This document shows, one piece after another, positions 54,242 to 62,374 of a stretch of DNA of 64,000 bases (its first letter is position 1; every line of letters starts with the position of its first letter). Origin of the DNA: Coprococcus aceti (GTDB taxonomy: Bacteria; Bacillota; Clostridia; Lachnospirales; Lachnospiraceae). Both the position numbers and the translations under genes were made by a program. The stretch is taken from contig NZ_JAOQJT010000013.1 of NCBI RefSeq assembly GCF_025567285.1, forward strand, positions 19,595 to 83,594, in the 5' to 3' direction. The notes under the pieces are model-generated. The model saw nothing but the letters and a program-made list of their open reading frames with translations, did no database searches and was not told the origin of the DNA.

Positions 54242-54736
54242 ATGGAAAAGAAAGAACTGATATACTACAGACTGGATGAGGTGGATGAGAAGATACTTGC
54301 CATGCTTCAGGACAATGCACGTGTATCACTCAAGGATATAGGCGCTGAGGTGTCCATGTCACCTACAGCAGTTGGAACAAGAATAGACAGGATGCTTGCC
54401 GAGGGCGTGCTTGAGGGATTTACGACCAAGCTCAACCCGGAGGCTATGGGTCATTATATCAAGGCGTTTATCAATCTGGAGGTTTCACCTGAGCAGAAGG
54501 CTGAGTTCTATCCATATATAGACAGCGTGTTAAATGTTGTGGAGTGCAACTGTGTGACAGGAGATTACTCAATGCTCATTGAGGTACGTTTCAAGACAAC
54601 AGCAGATCTCGATCATTTTGTTGGTGAACTTCAGAGATTTGGCAAGACAAAGACTCAGATCGTATTCTCCACAAATGTAAAGCACAGATGCAGATACTGG
54701 AAGAATGATCTTCACCACGATGAGGAGAAGAAGTAA
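54242..54736 (+). CDS. Lrp/AsnC family transcription regulator
   Basis: A 164-residue regulator with an N-terminal helix-turn-helix (LAMLQDNARVSLKDIGAEVS, then SPTAVGTRIDRML) and the C-terminal RAM domain that binds amino acids (YIKAFINLEVSPEQ, CNCVTGDYSMLIEV). ATG 54242 lies ten bases after AAGGAG; a GTG at 54221 is out-competed. The next gene, gdhA, makes glutamate, so control of gdhA in response to an amino acid is a fair inference. A palindrome at 54822 lies in the gdhA upstream region. Confidence 0.93.
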   Translation: MEKKELIYYRLDEVDEKILAMLQDNARVSLKDIGAEVSMSPTAVGTRIDRMLAEGVLEGFTTKLNPEAMGHYIKAFINLEVSPEQKAEFYPYIDSVLNVVECNCVTGDYSMLIEVRFKTTADLDHFVGELQRFGKTKTQIVFSTNVKHRCRYWKNDLHHDEEKK

Positions 54737-54821
54737 AAAGTGAAAACTGTGTCGAAAAGACTTTAGACGTTTAACTCAGCGGGAAATACCCCAAAACAAG
54801 AAGAATGTTTATAAATAATAA

Positions 54822-54853
54822 GCTTAATTGATAAAAACAGGGGAAAATTAAGC
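54822..54853 (+). promoter_or_regulatory. Inverted repeat upstream of the gdhA promoter
   Basis: GCTTAATT/AATTAAGC arms separated by 16 bases, about 40 bases upstream of the -35. Candidate binding site for the Lrp-family protein encoded just upstream. Inference from position. Confidence 0.4.
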
Positions 54854-54890
54854 AAAAACAAAAAAATACTTAGATTTCACAAGTTTTTTC

Positions 54891-54919
54891 TTTACAATCT
54901 TAATTTCCTATACTATAAT
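54891..54919 (+). promoter_or_regulatory. Promoter of gdhA
   Basis: TTTACA, 17 bases, TATAAT, 65 bases before the ATG at 54985. The strong -10 and the codon use of gdhA suggest high expression. Confidence 0.75.
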
Positions 54920-54984
54920 AGGGAGCGTGGTCAGGAAATAATTAACAGGTCACGATATATAATCAGTTTAGGAGGATTTTTACT

Positions 54985-56346
54985 ATGTCATATGTTGATG
55001 AAGTACTCGAGATAGTACAGAAGAAGAATGCAGATCAGCCTGAGTTCTTACAGGCAGTAACAGAGGTTCTTGATTCACTCAGACCTTGTATCGAGGCAAA
55101 TGAGGAGCTTTACAGAAAGAATGCTATCCTCGAGAGAATCACAGAGCCAGATAGACAGCTCATGTTCAGAGTACCATGGGTAGATGACAACGGACAGGTA
55201 CAGGTCAACAGAGGTTTCCGTGTACAGTTCAACAATGCCATTGGACCATACAAGGGAGGTCTCAGACTTCACCCATCAGTAAACCTTGGTATCATTAAGT
55301 TCCTTGGTTTCGAGCAGGTTTTCAAGAACTCACTTACAACACTTCCAATCGGTGGTGGTAAGGGTGGTTCAGACTTCGACCCTAAGGGTAAGTCAGACAG
55401 AGAGATCATGGCATTCTGCCAGAGCTTCATGACAGAGCTTTGCAAGTATATCGGTGCTGATGTCGATGTTCCAGCTGGAGATATCGGAACAGGCGCTAGA
55501 GAGATCGGTTTCATGTTCGGTCAGTTCAAGAGAATCCGTGGATCATACGAGGGAGTTCTCACAGGTAAGGGACTTACATATGGTGGATCACTTGCTCGTA
55601 CAGAGGCTACTGGTTACGGACTGCTTTACCTTACAAACGCACTGTTAAAGGATCATGACATTGATATCGCAGGCAAGACTTGTGCAGTATCAGGTGCTGG
55701 TAATGTTGCAATCTACGCAATCCAGAAGGCACATCAGTTAGGTGCTAAGTGTGTTACATGTTCAGATTCTACAGGTTGGATCTACGATCCAGAAGGAATC
55801 GATGTTGCACTTCTTAAGGAAGTTAAGGAAGTTAAGAGAGCACGTCTTGATGCTTATGCTGCTGCTAGACCATCAGCTGAGTACCATGTAAAGAAGGATG
55901 CAAATGATCACGGCGTATGGTCAATCAAGTGTGACCTTGCTCTTCCATGTGCTACACAGAACGAGCTTAACCTTGACGATGCTAAGATGCTTGTTGCAAA
56001 CGGCGTTATCTCAGTAACAGAGGGCGCTAACATGCCTACAACTCTTGAGGCTACTAAGTACCTTCAGGAGAATGGTGTTCTCTTCGTTGGTGGTAAGGCT
56101 GCAAATGCAGGTGGTGTTGCTACATCAGCTCTTGAGATGAGCCAGAACAGCGAGAGACTTTCATGGACATTCGAGGAAGTTGATGGCAAGCTCAAGGGAA
56201 TCATGGAGACAATCTACGCTAACATCTCAGATGCAGCAAAGAGATACGACATGACAGTTGGCGGAAACGCAGACTATGTTGCAGGTGCTAACATCGCCGG
56301 CTTCGAGAAGGTTGTTGACGCTATGCTTGCTCAGGGTGTTTGCTAA
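54985..56346 (+). CDS. gdhA: Glutamate dehydrogenase (NADP type)
   Basis: Interconverts 2-oxoglutarate plus ammonia and glutamate. The 453-residue length is that of the hexameric small enzymes. Seen are YKGGLRLHPSVN, the catalytic Lys in LPIGGGKGGSDFDP, the nucleotide-binding VSGAGNVAIYAIQ and GANMPTT. The N-terminal pattern is that of the NADP-dependent, assimilatory enzymes. Codon use is strongly biased (many GCT, GTT, CTT), a mark of high expression. AGGAGG precedes the ATG. It ends at a strong terminator. Confidence 0.96.
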   Translation: MSYVDEVLEIVQKKNADQPEFLQAVTEVLDSLRPCIEANEELYRKNAILERITEPDRQLMFRVPWVDDNGQVQVNRGFRVQFNNAIGPYKGGLRLHPSVNLGIIKFLGFEQVFKNSLTTLPIGGGKGGSDFDPKGKSDREIMAFCQSFMTELCKYIGADVDVPAGDIGTGAREIGFMFGQFKRIRGSYEGVLTGKGLTYGGSLARTEATGYGLLYLTNALLKDHDIDIAGKTCAVSGAGNVAIYAIQKAHQLGAKCVTCSDSTGWIYDPEGIDVALLKEVKEVKRARLDAYAAARPSAEYHVKKDANDHGVWSIKCDLALPCATQNELNLDDAKMLVANGVISVTEGANMPTTLEATKYLQENGVLFVGGKAANAGGVATSALEMSQNSERLSWTFEEVDGKLKGIMETIYANISDAAKRYDMTVGGNADYVAGANIAGFEKVVDAMLAQGVC

Positions 56347-56413
56347 TCATAAGCATTTGACGAGAGCCACATCTTCAAATCAACTAGACATAAGATTATA
56401 ATATAAGACTATA

Positions 56414-56452
56414 GACGTCCATCTGTGGAGTGATCCGCAGATGGGCGTTTTT
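56414..56452 (+). terminator. Terminator of gdhA
   Basis: A 16-bp stem GACGTCCATCTGTGGA/TCCGCAGATGGGCGTT (three G-T pairs) with a GTGA loop and T-run. Confidence 0.92.
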
Positions 56453-56463
56453 GCGTTGCGGTT

Positions 56464-56680
56464 GTCTTAGGTGACTTCTGTTGGTGTAATCTCTATGTTG
56501 TATATACAATCACGTTTGTCTACCCTCACTTTGACTTTGCTTCCATCGTGCACGCCGCGCCAAGCACGATAAGGGCGCCTAGCTCTCTGCGGCGGCACAG
56601 AAGCGTCAAAGTTCGGTCGCCGGCACTACCGATTGGATATACAACGTAGAGAATACACACCAACAGGAGTCACCGAAGAC
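56464..56680. repeat. Structured intergenic element, copy 3
   Basis: About 217 bases between gdhA and the VTC gene. Arms of about 48 bases (56464-56511 and 56631-56680) pair almost throughout; for example GGTGACT-CTGTTGGTGT and GTTGTATAT-CAATC recur in complement. A second nested stem is ACTTTGAC/GTCAAAGT with GCTTC/GAAGC. The GC-rich core has ATCGTGC/GCACGAT and GCACGATAAGGGCGCCTAG, matching copies 1 and 2. No open frame. Confidence 0.75.
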
Positions 56681-56765
56681 AATTTTTTATATTTAAAGTT
56701 CGTTTAAGTTTTACAGGCTATTATAGCATCATCAAGAGGAGATAAGACAAGAAAGGATGATGCTT

Positions 56766-57452
56766 ATGGCAGACAACACGTTTAAAAGATATGAACTTAA
56801 GTACATGTTAGATAGAGAACAGTACGAGCAGATAATGAGCGAAATGATAAGGTATATGCAGCCGGACAGGTTTGCGCATAGCCAGATCATTAACATATAT
56901 TTTGACACTCCTTCCCGCAGGCTCATCAGAGACTCCATAGAAAAGCCGGTTTACAAAGAGAAGCTCAGGCTCAGAAGCTATGGAGTCCCGGATGACGATT
57001 CAGAGGTTTTTATTGAGCTTAAGAAGAAATACAAATCTGTTGTGTACAAAAGGAGGCTGGAGGTGCATGAACAGGAGGCCATGGATTATCTGGTGGGCGG
57101 TCAGCCGCTGCACGAGGATTGTCAGATAGGAAGGGAGATAGATTACTTCATGCAGGTGTACAAGGATCTGGAGCCTGCGGTGGTTCTCTCGTATGAGAGA
57201 GATTCCTACAAAGGAATAGATGATCCGGAGCTCAGGATCACGTTTGATTACAATATACTGTGGCAGAATGACGATCTGACACTTCAGAAAGAACCATATG
57301 GGCACAAGGTCATACCAGAATATAAGGTGTTGATGGAGATCAAGATGTCAGGCGGGTTCCCGCTGTGGCTGTCACATCTGCTGACAAAGTATGGAGCATA
57401 CAAGACGTCATTTTCAAAGTATGGAGAGGCGTATAAACAGATGGTAGGCTGA
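56766..57452 (+). CDS. VTC-domain polyphosphate polymerase-like protein
   Basis: A 228-residue protein of the VTC fold, whose eukaryotic members make polyphosphate from ATP inside a triphosphate tunnel. Tunnel-lining basic residues are visible in FKRYELKYML, KEKLRLRSYG and YKSVVYKRRLEV, with acidic metal ligands in EIKMSGG. It is cytosolic, or membrane-associated through the next gene product. The start is uncertain among ATGs at 56757, 56760 and 56766; the last has AAGG at the best spacing. It opens a three-gene set with DUF4956 and Cthe_2159-like genes. Confidence 0.85.
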   Translation: MADNTFKRYELKYMLDREQYEQIMSEMIRYMQPDRFAHSQIINIYFDTPSRRLIRDSIEKPVYKEKLRLRSYGVPDDDSEVFIELKKKYKSVVYKRRLEVHEQEAMDYLVGGQPLHEDCQIGREIDYFMQVYKDLEPAVVLSYERDSYKGIDDPELRITFDYNILWQNDDLTLQKEPYGHKVIPEYKVLMEIKMSGGFPLWLSHLLTKYGAYKTSFSKYGEAYKQMVG

Positions 57453-57545
57453 CATAAGTGGATCATATACATTTAAAGCCAGAAACTAAAAAAGACGAAT
57501 TATTTAAATGATAAAGTGGCAAACATAGACAGGAGGAGATAGAAG

Positions 57546-58226
57546 ATGACAGGATTATTTGACAGTATATTTGGAACGGCGACAACGATAACGGTGCAGG
57601 AGTTTCTGATCTGCATAGCGGTATCTCTTGTGATAGGCGTATTCCTTGCAGGGGTGTACGCGTTTAGGAGTAAATATACACAGAGCTTTTTGGTGACATT
57701 GGCACTTATACCTGCGGTTGTGTGCGTGGTGATCATGATGGTAAATGGCAATGTTGGCGCGGGTGTTGCTGTGGCAGGTGCATTCAGCCTTGTAAGGTTC
57801 AGATCGGTTCCAGGTTCGGCAAAGGAGATATGCGCCATATTCCTTGCGATGGGAGCAGGACTTGTGACCGGAATGGGATTTATAGGATATGCAGTATTAT
57901 TTGCCGCCATACTAGGCGGAGCGATGTTCATTTGCAGCCTTACTGGATTTGGCGGCGGAAGGGATGAAGAGAGAGCCCTGAAGATCACCGTGCCTGAAAA
58001 TCTCGACTATACAGAGGCATTTGATGAGATACTTGCCGACTGTACAGACAGTTACAGACTGATAAATGTGAAGACGACCAACATGGGAAGCCTGTTCAAG
58101 CTTACATATGTGGTGAAGCTTAAGAAGCACACAAATCAGAAGGATATGATAGATAAGCTCAGAGTGAGAAATGGCAACCTTGAGATCATGCTGGCGCAGG
58201 TGGATTCGGGGGACATGACATTGTAG
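57546..58226 (+). CDS. DUF4956 membrane protein
   Basis: A 226-residue protein with four predicted membrane helices in its first 140 residues (LICIAVSLVIGVFLAGVYAF, then FLVTLALIPAVVCVVIMM, and two Gly/Ala-rich helices) and a cytosolic C-terminal domain. The segment GAFSLVRFRSVPGSAKEI is typical of DUF4956, where it probably lies at the membrane face. The family commonly sits beside VTC-domain genes, so a joint role in polyphosphate-like polymer synthesis or export is suspected, not shown. GGAGG lies before the ATG. Confidence 0.87.
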   Translation: MTGLFDSIFGTATTITVQEFLICIAVSLVIGVFLAGVYAFRSKYTQSFLVTLALIPAVVCVVIMMVNGNVGAGVAVAGAFSLVRFRSVPGSAKEICAIFLAMGAGLVTGMGFIGYAVLFAAILGGAMFICSLTGFGGGRDEERALKITVPENLDYTEAFDEILADCTDSYRLINVKTTNMGSLFKLTYVVKLKKHTNQKDMIDKLRVRNGNLEIMLAQVDSGDMTL

Positions 58227-58268
58227 AAGTCAGTTGATAAGGCAGATACTTAGTAAGGAGATGATCGT

Positions 58269-60119
58269 ATGAGGAAGAATAAATATATGAGACATATAGC
58301 GGGAATCCGCAAATGTCTGGCTATAGGGTTGACAGCGGCCATGTGCATGGCAATGCTTGCCGGATGTTCAACCAGCCAGAGCACAAGCTCGACTTCTGAT
58401 ACTGAGGTGACAAGTGATGTGAGCACAGAGACGGACGCTGATAAAGAAAGCCCAAATGGCAGTGCGGATGCAGAGAATACCAGTGTAAAGACAGAGATGA
58501 CTGTGGAGGAAATGCAGGCGGCTATAGATGAAGCCATGAGCGATGCGGCTATAGATATAACAGATATGTTCACGAAGCGGGATCTGGCGGGAAACTATGA
58601 TGAGAGCGAGGCTGTAAAGATAACATTATCGGGAAAGACAGCCGCATGTAATAGTTCAAATGTTCAGATCGAGGATGGAGTGGTGACTATCAAAGCGGCC
58701 GGTGTATACGTTCTGTCAGGGACACTCACAGACGGCACCATCGTGGTGGATGCGGGCGATGATGATAAGGTTCAACTTGTACTTGACGGAGTATCGATCA
58801 TGGCTGCGGACTATGCGGCTATATATGCAAAGAACGCTGACAAGGTATTTGTTACGTTGGCGGAAGGGGCAGGGAACAGTCTTACGGTATCCGGAGACTA
58901 CATCCAGACGGATGACAATAATGTGGACGCTGTGATATTTGCCAAATGTGATCTCACACTTAATGGCACTGGAAGCCTGACGGTCAAGGATAACACGGGA
59001 CATGGAATCGTGTCCAAGGATGACTTGGTGGTTACAGGCGGCACTTATACCATATACAGTCAGGACCACTGCCTGAACGGCAAGGATAGCGTGAGAATTG
59101 CGGATGGAACATTTAACCTGAGTTGTGATGAGGATGGTATACATGCGGGAAATGACGACCAGCAGGATGGATATGTATATATAGAAGGCGGAGATATCAA
59201 CATATCGGTTGGCGATGACGCGATCCATGCGGAGGGACTTCTGATAATAACTGGTGGAGATATAGATGTATCTAAGAGTTGTGAGGGGGTAGAGGGGGAT
59301 AAGATCCTTGTGACTGGCGGTGATATAGATGTGATATCCAGTGATGACGGCTTCAATGCAGCTGGAGGCAGCTCAGGCTCGGGAGACAACCATGATGGTT
59401 TTGGAGGCGGCCCGGGTATGGACGGAGTGGACATGGATGCCGACAGTGATGCATATATTCTTATAACAGGAGGAACGATAAATATAAATGCCAACGGTGA
59501 TGGAATAGATTCCAATGGCTACATTGGAATTACAGGAGGCAGCGTACATGTACTCGGCCCTTCGGACAATGGCAATGGCGCGATGGACTACGGAATCTGT
59601 GCTGCGATAACAGGCGGCGAGATCGTGGCTGTAGGTGGTTCTGGTATGGCACAGGGATTTGGAGATGAGTCCACACAGTGCTCGGCTCTGGTCAACTTTG
59701 ACGAGTGGATAGACGCCGGAGAGACGATCACACTCACCGATTCCGATGGCAAAGAAGTGCTCAGCTACAAGGCGGACAAGAAATTTAACTCGGTTGTTAT
59801 CAGCACATCAGACATGAAACAGGGGGATAACTACACTTTGACTGTCGGTGACCAGAGCAGTACATTTATACTGGATGATATTACATACAGCGAGGGCTCA
59901 GGCGGAATGCAGAGACCGGGCGGCAATTTAGATAATGGCGGAATGCAGAGACCGGGCGGCAACTCAGATGATGGAAATATGCAGAGACCAGGTGGCAATT
60001 CAGATGATGGAAATATGCAGAGACCGGATGGTGATTTAGATAATGGGCAGAATGACAGCGCAAATGGCAGTTCACAGAACAAAGACAATAGTTCGAGCTC
60101 AGACAGCATGAGCATATAG
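58269..60119 (+). CDS. Cthe_2159-like beta-helix lipoprotein
   Basis: A 616-residue exported lipoprotein. The signal ends at the lipobox LAGC (about residue 34). After a Ser/Thr/Glu-rich linker, residues about 110-500 consist of short repeated strands (TLTDGTIVVDAGDDDKVQLV, GGDINISVGDDAIHAEG, GGTININANGDGIDSNG) typical of the Ca-binding beta-helix of Cthe_2159, which binds acidic plant polysaccharides. The C-terminus has four copies of a 12-13-residue unit with MQRPGGN or MQRPDGD (nt 59908-60040), then a Ser/Asn-rich tail. It closes the VTC/DUF4956 set. Polymer binding at the cell surface is likely; the ligand is unknown. Confidence 0.85.
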   Translation: MRKNKYMRHIAGIRKCLAIGLTAAMCMAMLAGCSTSQSTSSTSDTEVTSDVSTETDADKESPNGSADAENTSVKTEMTVEEMQAAIDEAMSDAAIDITDMFTKRDLAGNYDESEAVKITLSGKTAACNSSNVQIEDGVVTIKAAGVYVLSGTLTDGTIVVDAGDDDKVQLVLDGVSIMAADYAAIYAKNADKVFVTLAEGAGNSLTVSGDYIQTDDNNVDAVIFAKCDLTLNGTGSLTVKDNTGHGIVSKDDLVVTGGTYTIYSQDHCLNGKDSVRIADGTFNLSCDEDGIHAGNDDQQDGYVYIEGGDINISVGDDAIHAEGLLIITGGDIDVSKSCEGVEGDKILVTGGDIDVISSDDGFNAAGGSSGSGDNHDGFGGGPGMDGVDMDADSDAYILITGGTININANGDGIDSNGYIGITGGSVHVLGPSDNGNGAMDYGICAAITGGEIVAVGGSGMAQGFGDESTQCSALVNFDEWIDAGETITLTDSDGKEVLSYKADKKFNSVVISTSDMKQGDNYTLTVGDQSSTFILDDITYSEGSGGMQRPGGNLDNGGMQRPGGNSDDGNMQRPGGNSDDGNMQRPDGDLDNGQNDSANGSSQNKDNSSSSDSMSI

Positions 60120-60263
60120 AAGATAATTCCAGACGCTTTAATAGCCGAAAACAGTTGATTAATTTGCAAAAATGCTTAATATTATAAAGACATGAGATTT
60201 TTGTAGTTAATACACAGTTGGGAGAAAGAGCAGATATTCAATATGACTGGAAGGAGAAAACAT

Positions 60264-60794
60264 ATGAAGTTATATGTTGCAAGACACGGAGAGACGGAAT
60301 GGAACAGACTTAATAAGGTCTGAGGCAGGACAGATTCCCCTCTTACAGATAAAGGACTTCAGCAGGCACAGCTCCTTGCAGAGAGATTGGATAGCTGCTC
60401 TATTGACGTGATAATAGCATCGCCGCTCTCCAGGGCACAGGAGACAGCACGAGCGGTGGCGGAGAGAAAGCATTTGCCGGTACTTACGGATGAAAGGCTT
60501 ATAGAACAGGATTACGGTGTGTATGAGGGTGTCCAGAGGGACGACAGGGATTTCCTGAACAATAAAAGAATGTTCGCATACAGATATCCTGGTGGAGAAT
60601 CCATGATGGATATTGCCAGGAGAACGTACGATCTTATAATTGAAACCCGCGAGACCTATCCGGATTCGTCGGTACTGTTTGTCTGCCATAACGGAATATG
60701 CAGGGTGATATGCAGCTATTTCATGGATATGACCAACGAGGAGTATTTTGGATTCAGTCAGGACAATTGTGGGTACAATATCTACGAGTGCTGA
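60264..60794 (+). pseudogene. Histidine phosphatase family gene with in-frame TGA at codon 20
   Basis: Reading from ATG 60264 (with AAGGAG upstream) gives KLYVARHGETEWNRLNKV, then TGA at 60321-60323, then GRTDSPLTDKGLQQAQLLAE and the rest of a normal phosphoglycerate-mutase-like phosphatase to TGA 60794. Without the stop it would be 176 residues with RHGE, SPLSRAQETA, the acid Glu in IEQDYGVYEG and the second His in VCHNGICR. All of these are intact, so the lesion is a single codon. It is either a recent nonsense mutation or a decoded UGA. Homologues often have a polar residue or Cys at this place (NKVxGRTD). Substrate class unknown. Confidence 0.75.
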
Positions 60795-60817
60795 TCTGAG
60801 AAGGAGTGTTTTATAAT

Positions 60818-61894
60818 ATGAAGGAATTGCTTATAGATTCATTTAAGGATGCACTGTTTGATACGGTGAAGCTCATCCCGTTTCTGCTCATCACCTATGT
60901 GGTCATGGAGTGGCTTGAGAGAAAAACTGCAGGCCGACAGGCACATGTGCTTGGAAAGGCAGAGAAGCTTGGGCCATTGATTGGCGGAGTGCTGGGAATA
61001 GTGCCACAGTGCGGATTTTCACTTATGGCATCCAACCTGTACAGCGGAGGCGTGATAGGGGCGGGCGTGCTCATAGCCGTGTTCATGTCAACCTCGGACG
61101 AGATGCTGCCGATCATGCTGTCAAATGACGCGATAAGCGCGGGGACAATAGTGAAGATCCTTGCGACAAAGGCGGTCATAGCCGTAATAACAGGCTATAT
61201 AGTAGGATTTGTGCTGGACAGACTGAGAAAGCCGGTCCAGGTAAAGAAGATAGATCCAGTCCACAGACATGGCGGACATGATGAACACGAACACCATGGC
61301 GGACATGTGCACAGTGACACTGCAAAAGCGGCAGAAAGCTCCATACATACACAGAATATAGTGTATAAGGATGCTGCTGAGAAGAAAGGAAAGGGACATG
61401 TGCATGACTATGTCCATGAGCACAGTCACGACCACGGACATTTGGGAGAGAAGAATATCCATGAGGTGTGCGAACAGGAACACTGCGACTGCGAGGGTGG
61501 AATATTCAGATCTGCTCTGGTGCACACTGCAAAGATTGCGATATTTATATTTATATTCTCACTTGTGATAAATGTGATCATAGAGGCTGTAGGAGAGAAA
61601 TCCATAGCCCGCATATTCAATGATGTGCCTGTGCTTGGAGAGGCGGCAGCAGCGTTGGTGGGTCTTATTCCTAACTGTGCGGCATCAGTCATAATAACCG
61701 AGCTGTATCTTCAGGGAATACTCAGCGCGGGTGCTATGATGTCAGGACTTCTGGTGAGTGCAGGAGTAGGCCTTGTGGTGCTCTTTAGGATGAACAGGCA
61801 TAGACCTGTGGAGAATATAAGGATAGCAGTGGTGCTGTATGCTGCAGGCCTTGCGTGGGGACTCATAATAAATGCTCTTGGAATCACATTTTAG
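60818..61894 (+). CDS. Putative 10-helix metal exporter (ArsP_2-like) with His-rich loop
   Basis: A 358-residue membrane protein with two half-sized sets of helices, each containing a similar motif (GPLIGGVLGIVPQCGFSLMA and ALVGLIPNCAASVIITELY), typical of the putative 10TM heavy-metal exporter family, also annotated as a manganese or arsenic transporter. The central cytosolic loop (about residues 145-230) is packed with His (GGHDEHEHHGGHVH, HVHDYVHEHSHDHGH) and Cys (CEQEHCDC), suited to metal capture. ATG 60818 lies 11 bases after AAGGAG; a GTG at 60806 is less likely. The ion is unknown. Confidence 0.82.
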   Translation: MKELLIDSFKDALFDTVKLIPFLLITYVVMEWLERKTAGRQAHVLGKAEKLGPLIGGVLGIVPQCGFSLMASNLYSGGVIGAGVLIAVFMSTSDEMLPIMLSNDAISAGTIVKILATKAVIAVITGYIVGFVLDRLRKPVQVKKIDPVHRHGGHDEHEHHGGHVHSDTAKAAESSIHTQNIVYKDAAEKKGKGHVHDYVHEHSHDHGHLGEKNIHEVCEQEHCDCEGGIFRSALVHTAKIAIFIFIFSLVINVIIEAVGEKSIARIFNDVPVLGEAAAALVGLIPNCAASVIITELYLQGILSAGAMMSGLLVSAGVGLVVLFRMNRHRPVENIRIAVVLYAAGLAWGLIINALGITF

Positions 61895-61950
61895 CAGAGT
61901 GTAGAGAAAATAAATGTAAGCGATGCGCAGTGACCGCATTGCAATAAAGT

Positions 61951-61996
61951 AAAAAAGGGCTGCGAAAAAACTCAATCGAGTTTTTTCACAGCCCCT
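61951..61996. terminator. Bidirectional terminator between convergent genes
   Basis: Long stem AAAGGGCTGCGAAAAAACTC/GAGTTTTTTCACAGCCCCTT with an AATC loop, serving the metal exporter gene and the zinc ribbon gene. Confidence 0.9.
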
Positions 61997-62011
61997 TGTG
62001 TGTGTGAGTTG

Positions 62012-62260
62012 TTACTTTGTGCGTTTCTTACCGCAGACAGGACAGATATCCTGATCCGTAGGCTGTCCGCATCCCCAGCAGATCCAAGTGTCCCCTTCAC
62101 TGGATGGTTGCTCCGCCAGCTTTTGTGTCGGCTTCATCTTGAAGTTTTTGGAAACAATCTCCACATTGCCGTCCTCGTCAAGAGTAGTCTTGATATCTGC
62201 GGCGGCGGGAGTTGTGTCCGATGAAATATTTTTCTTCTTTTTCCCAAATCCAAATCCCAT
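62012..62260 (-). CDS. Small zinc ribbon protein
   Basis: An 82-residue protein whose C-terminus holds a two-knuckle zinc ribbon (CWGCG ... CPVCGKKR). The N-terminus is basic (GFGFGKKKKN), followed by a flexible acidic stretch. Such proteins are common and uncharacterised. GGGG lies upstream of the ATG on this strand. The gap to the next gene (62261-62374) shows nothing else. Confidence 0.8.
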   Translation of the reverse strand: MGFGFGKKKKNISSDTTPAAADIKTTLDEDGNVEIVSKNFKMKPTQKLAEQPSSEGDTWICWGCGQPTDQDICPVCGKKRTK

Positions 62261-62374
62261 TTTATAACCCCGATTCTATAACATATATAAAATATTCTAA
62301 TGCAATATATACAATTAAGCAATAGAAATTTGGACGAAATTGCCTATACTGTTGTAAAATTTGATGAAAAGCAC

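Noticed and set aside
58716..59228. 170-codon antisense frame in the beta-helix lipoprotein gene
   Set aside because: Arises from the repetitive Asp/Gly-rich coding strand; no start signal.
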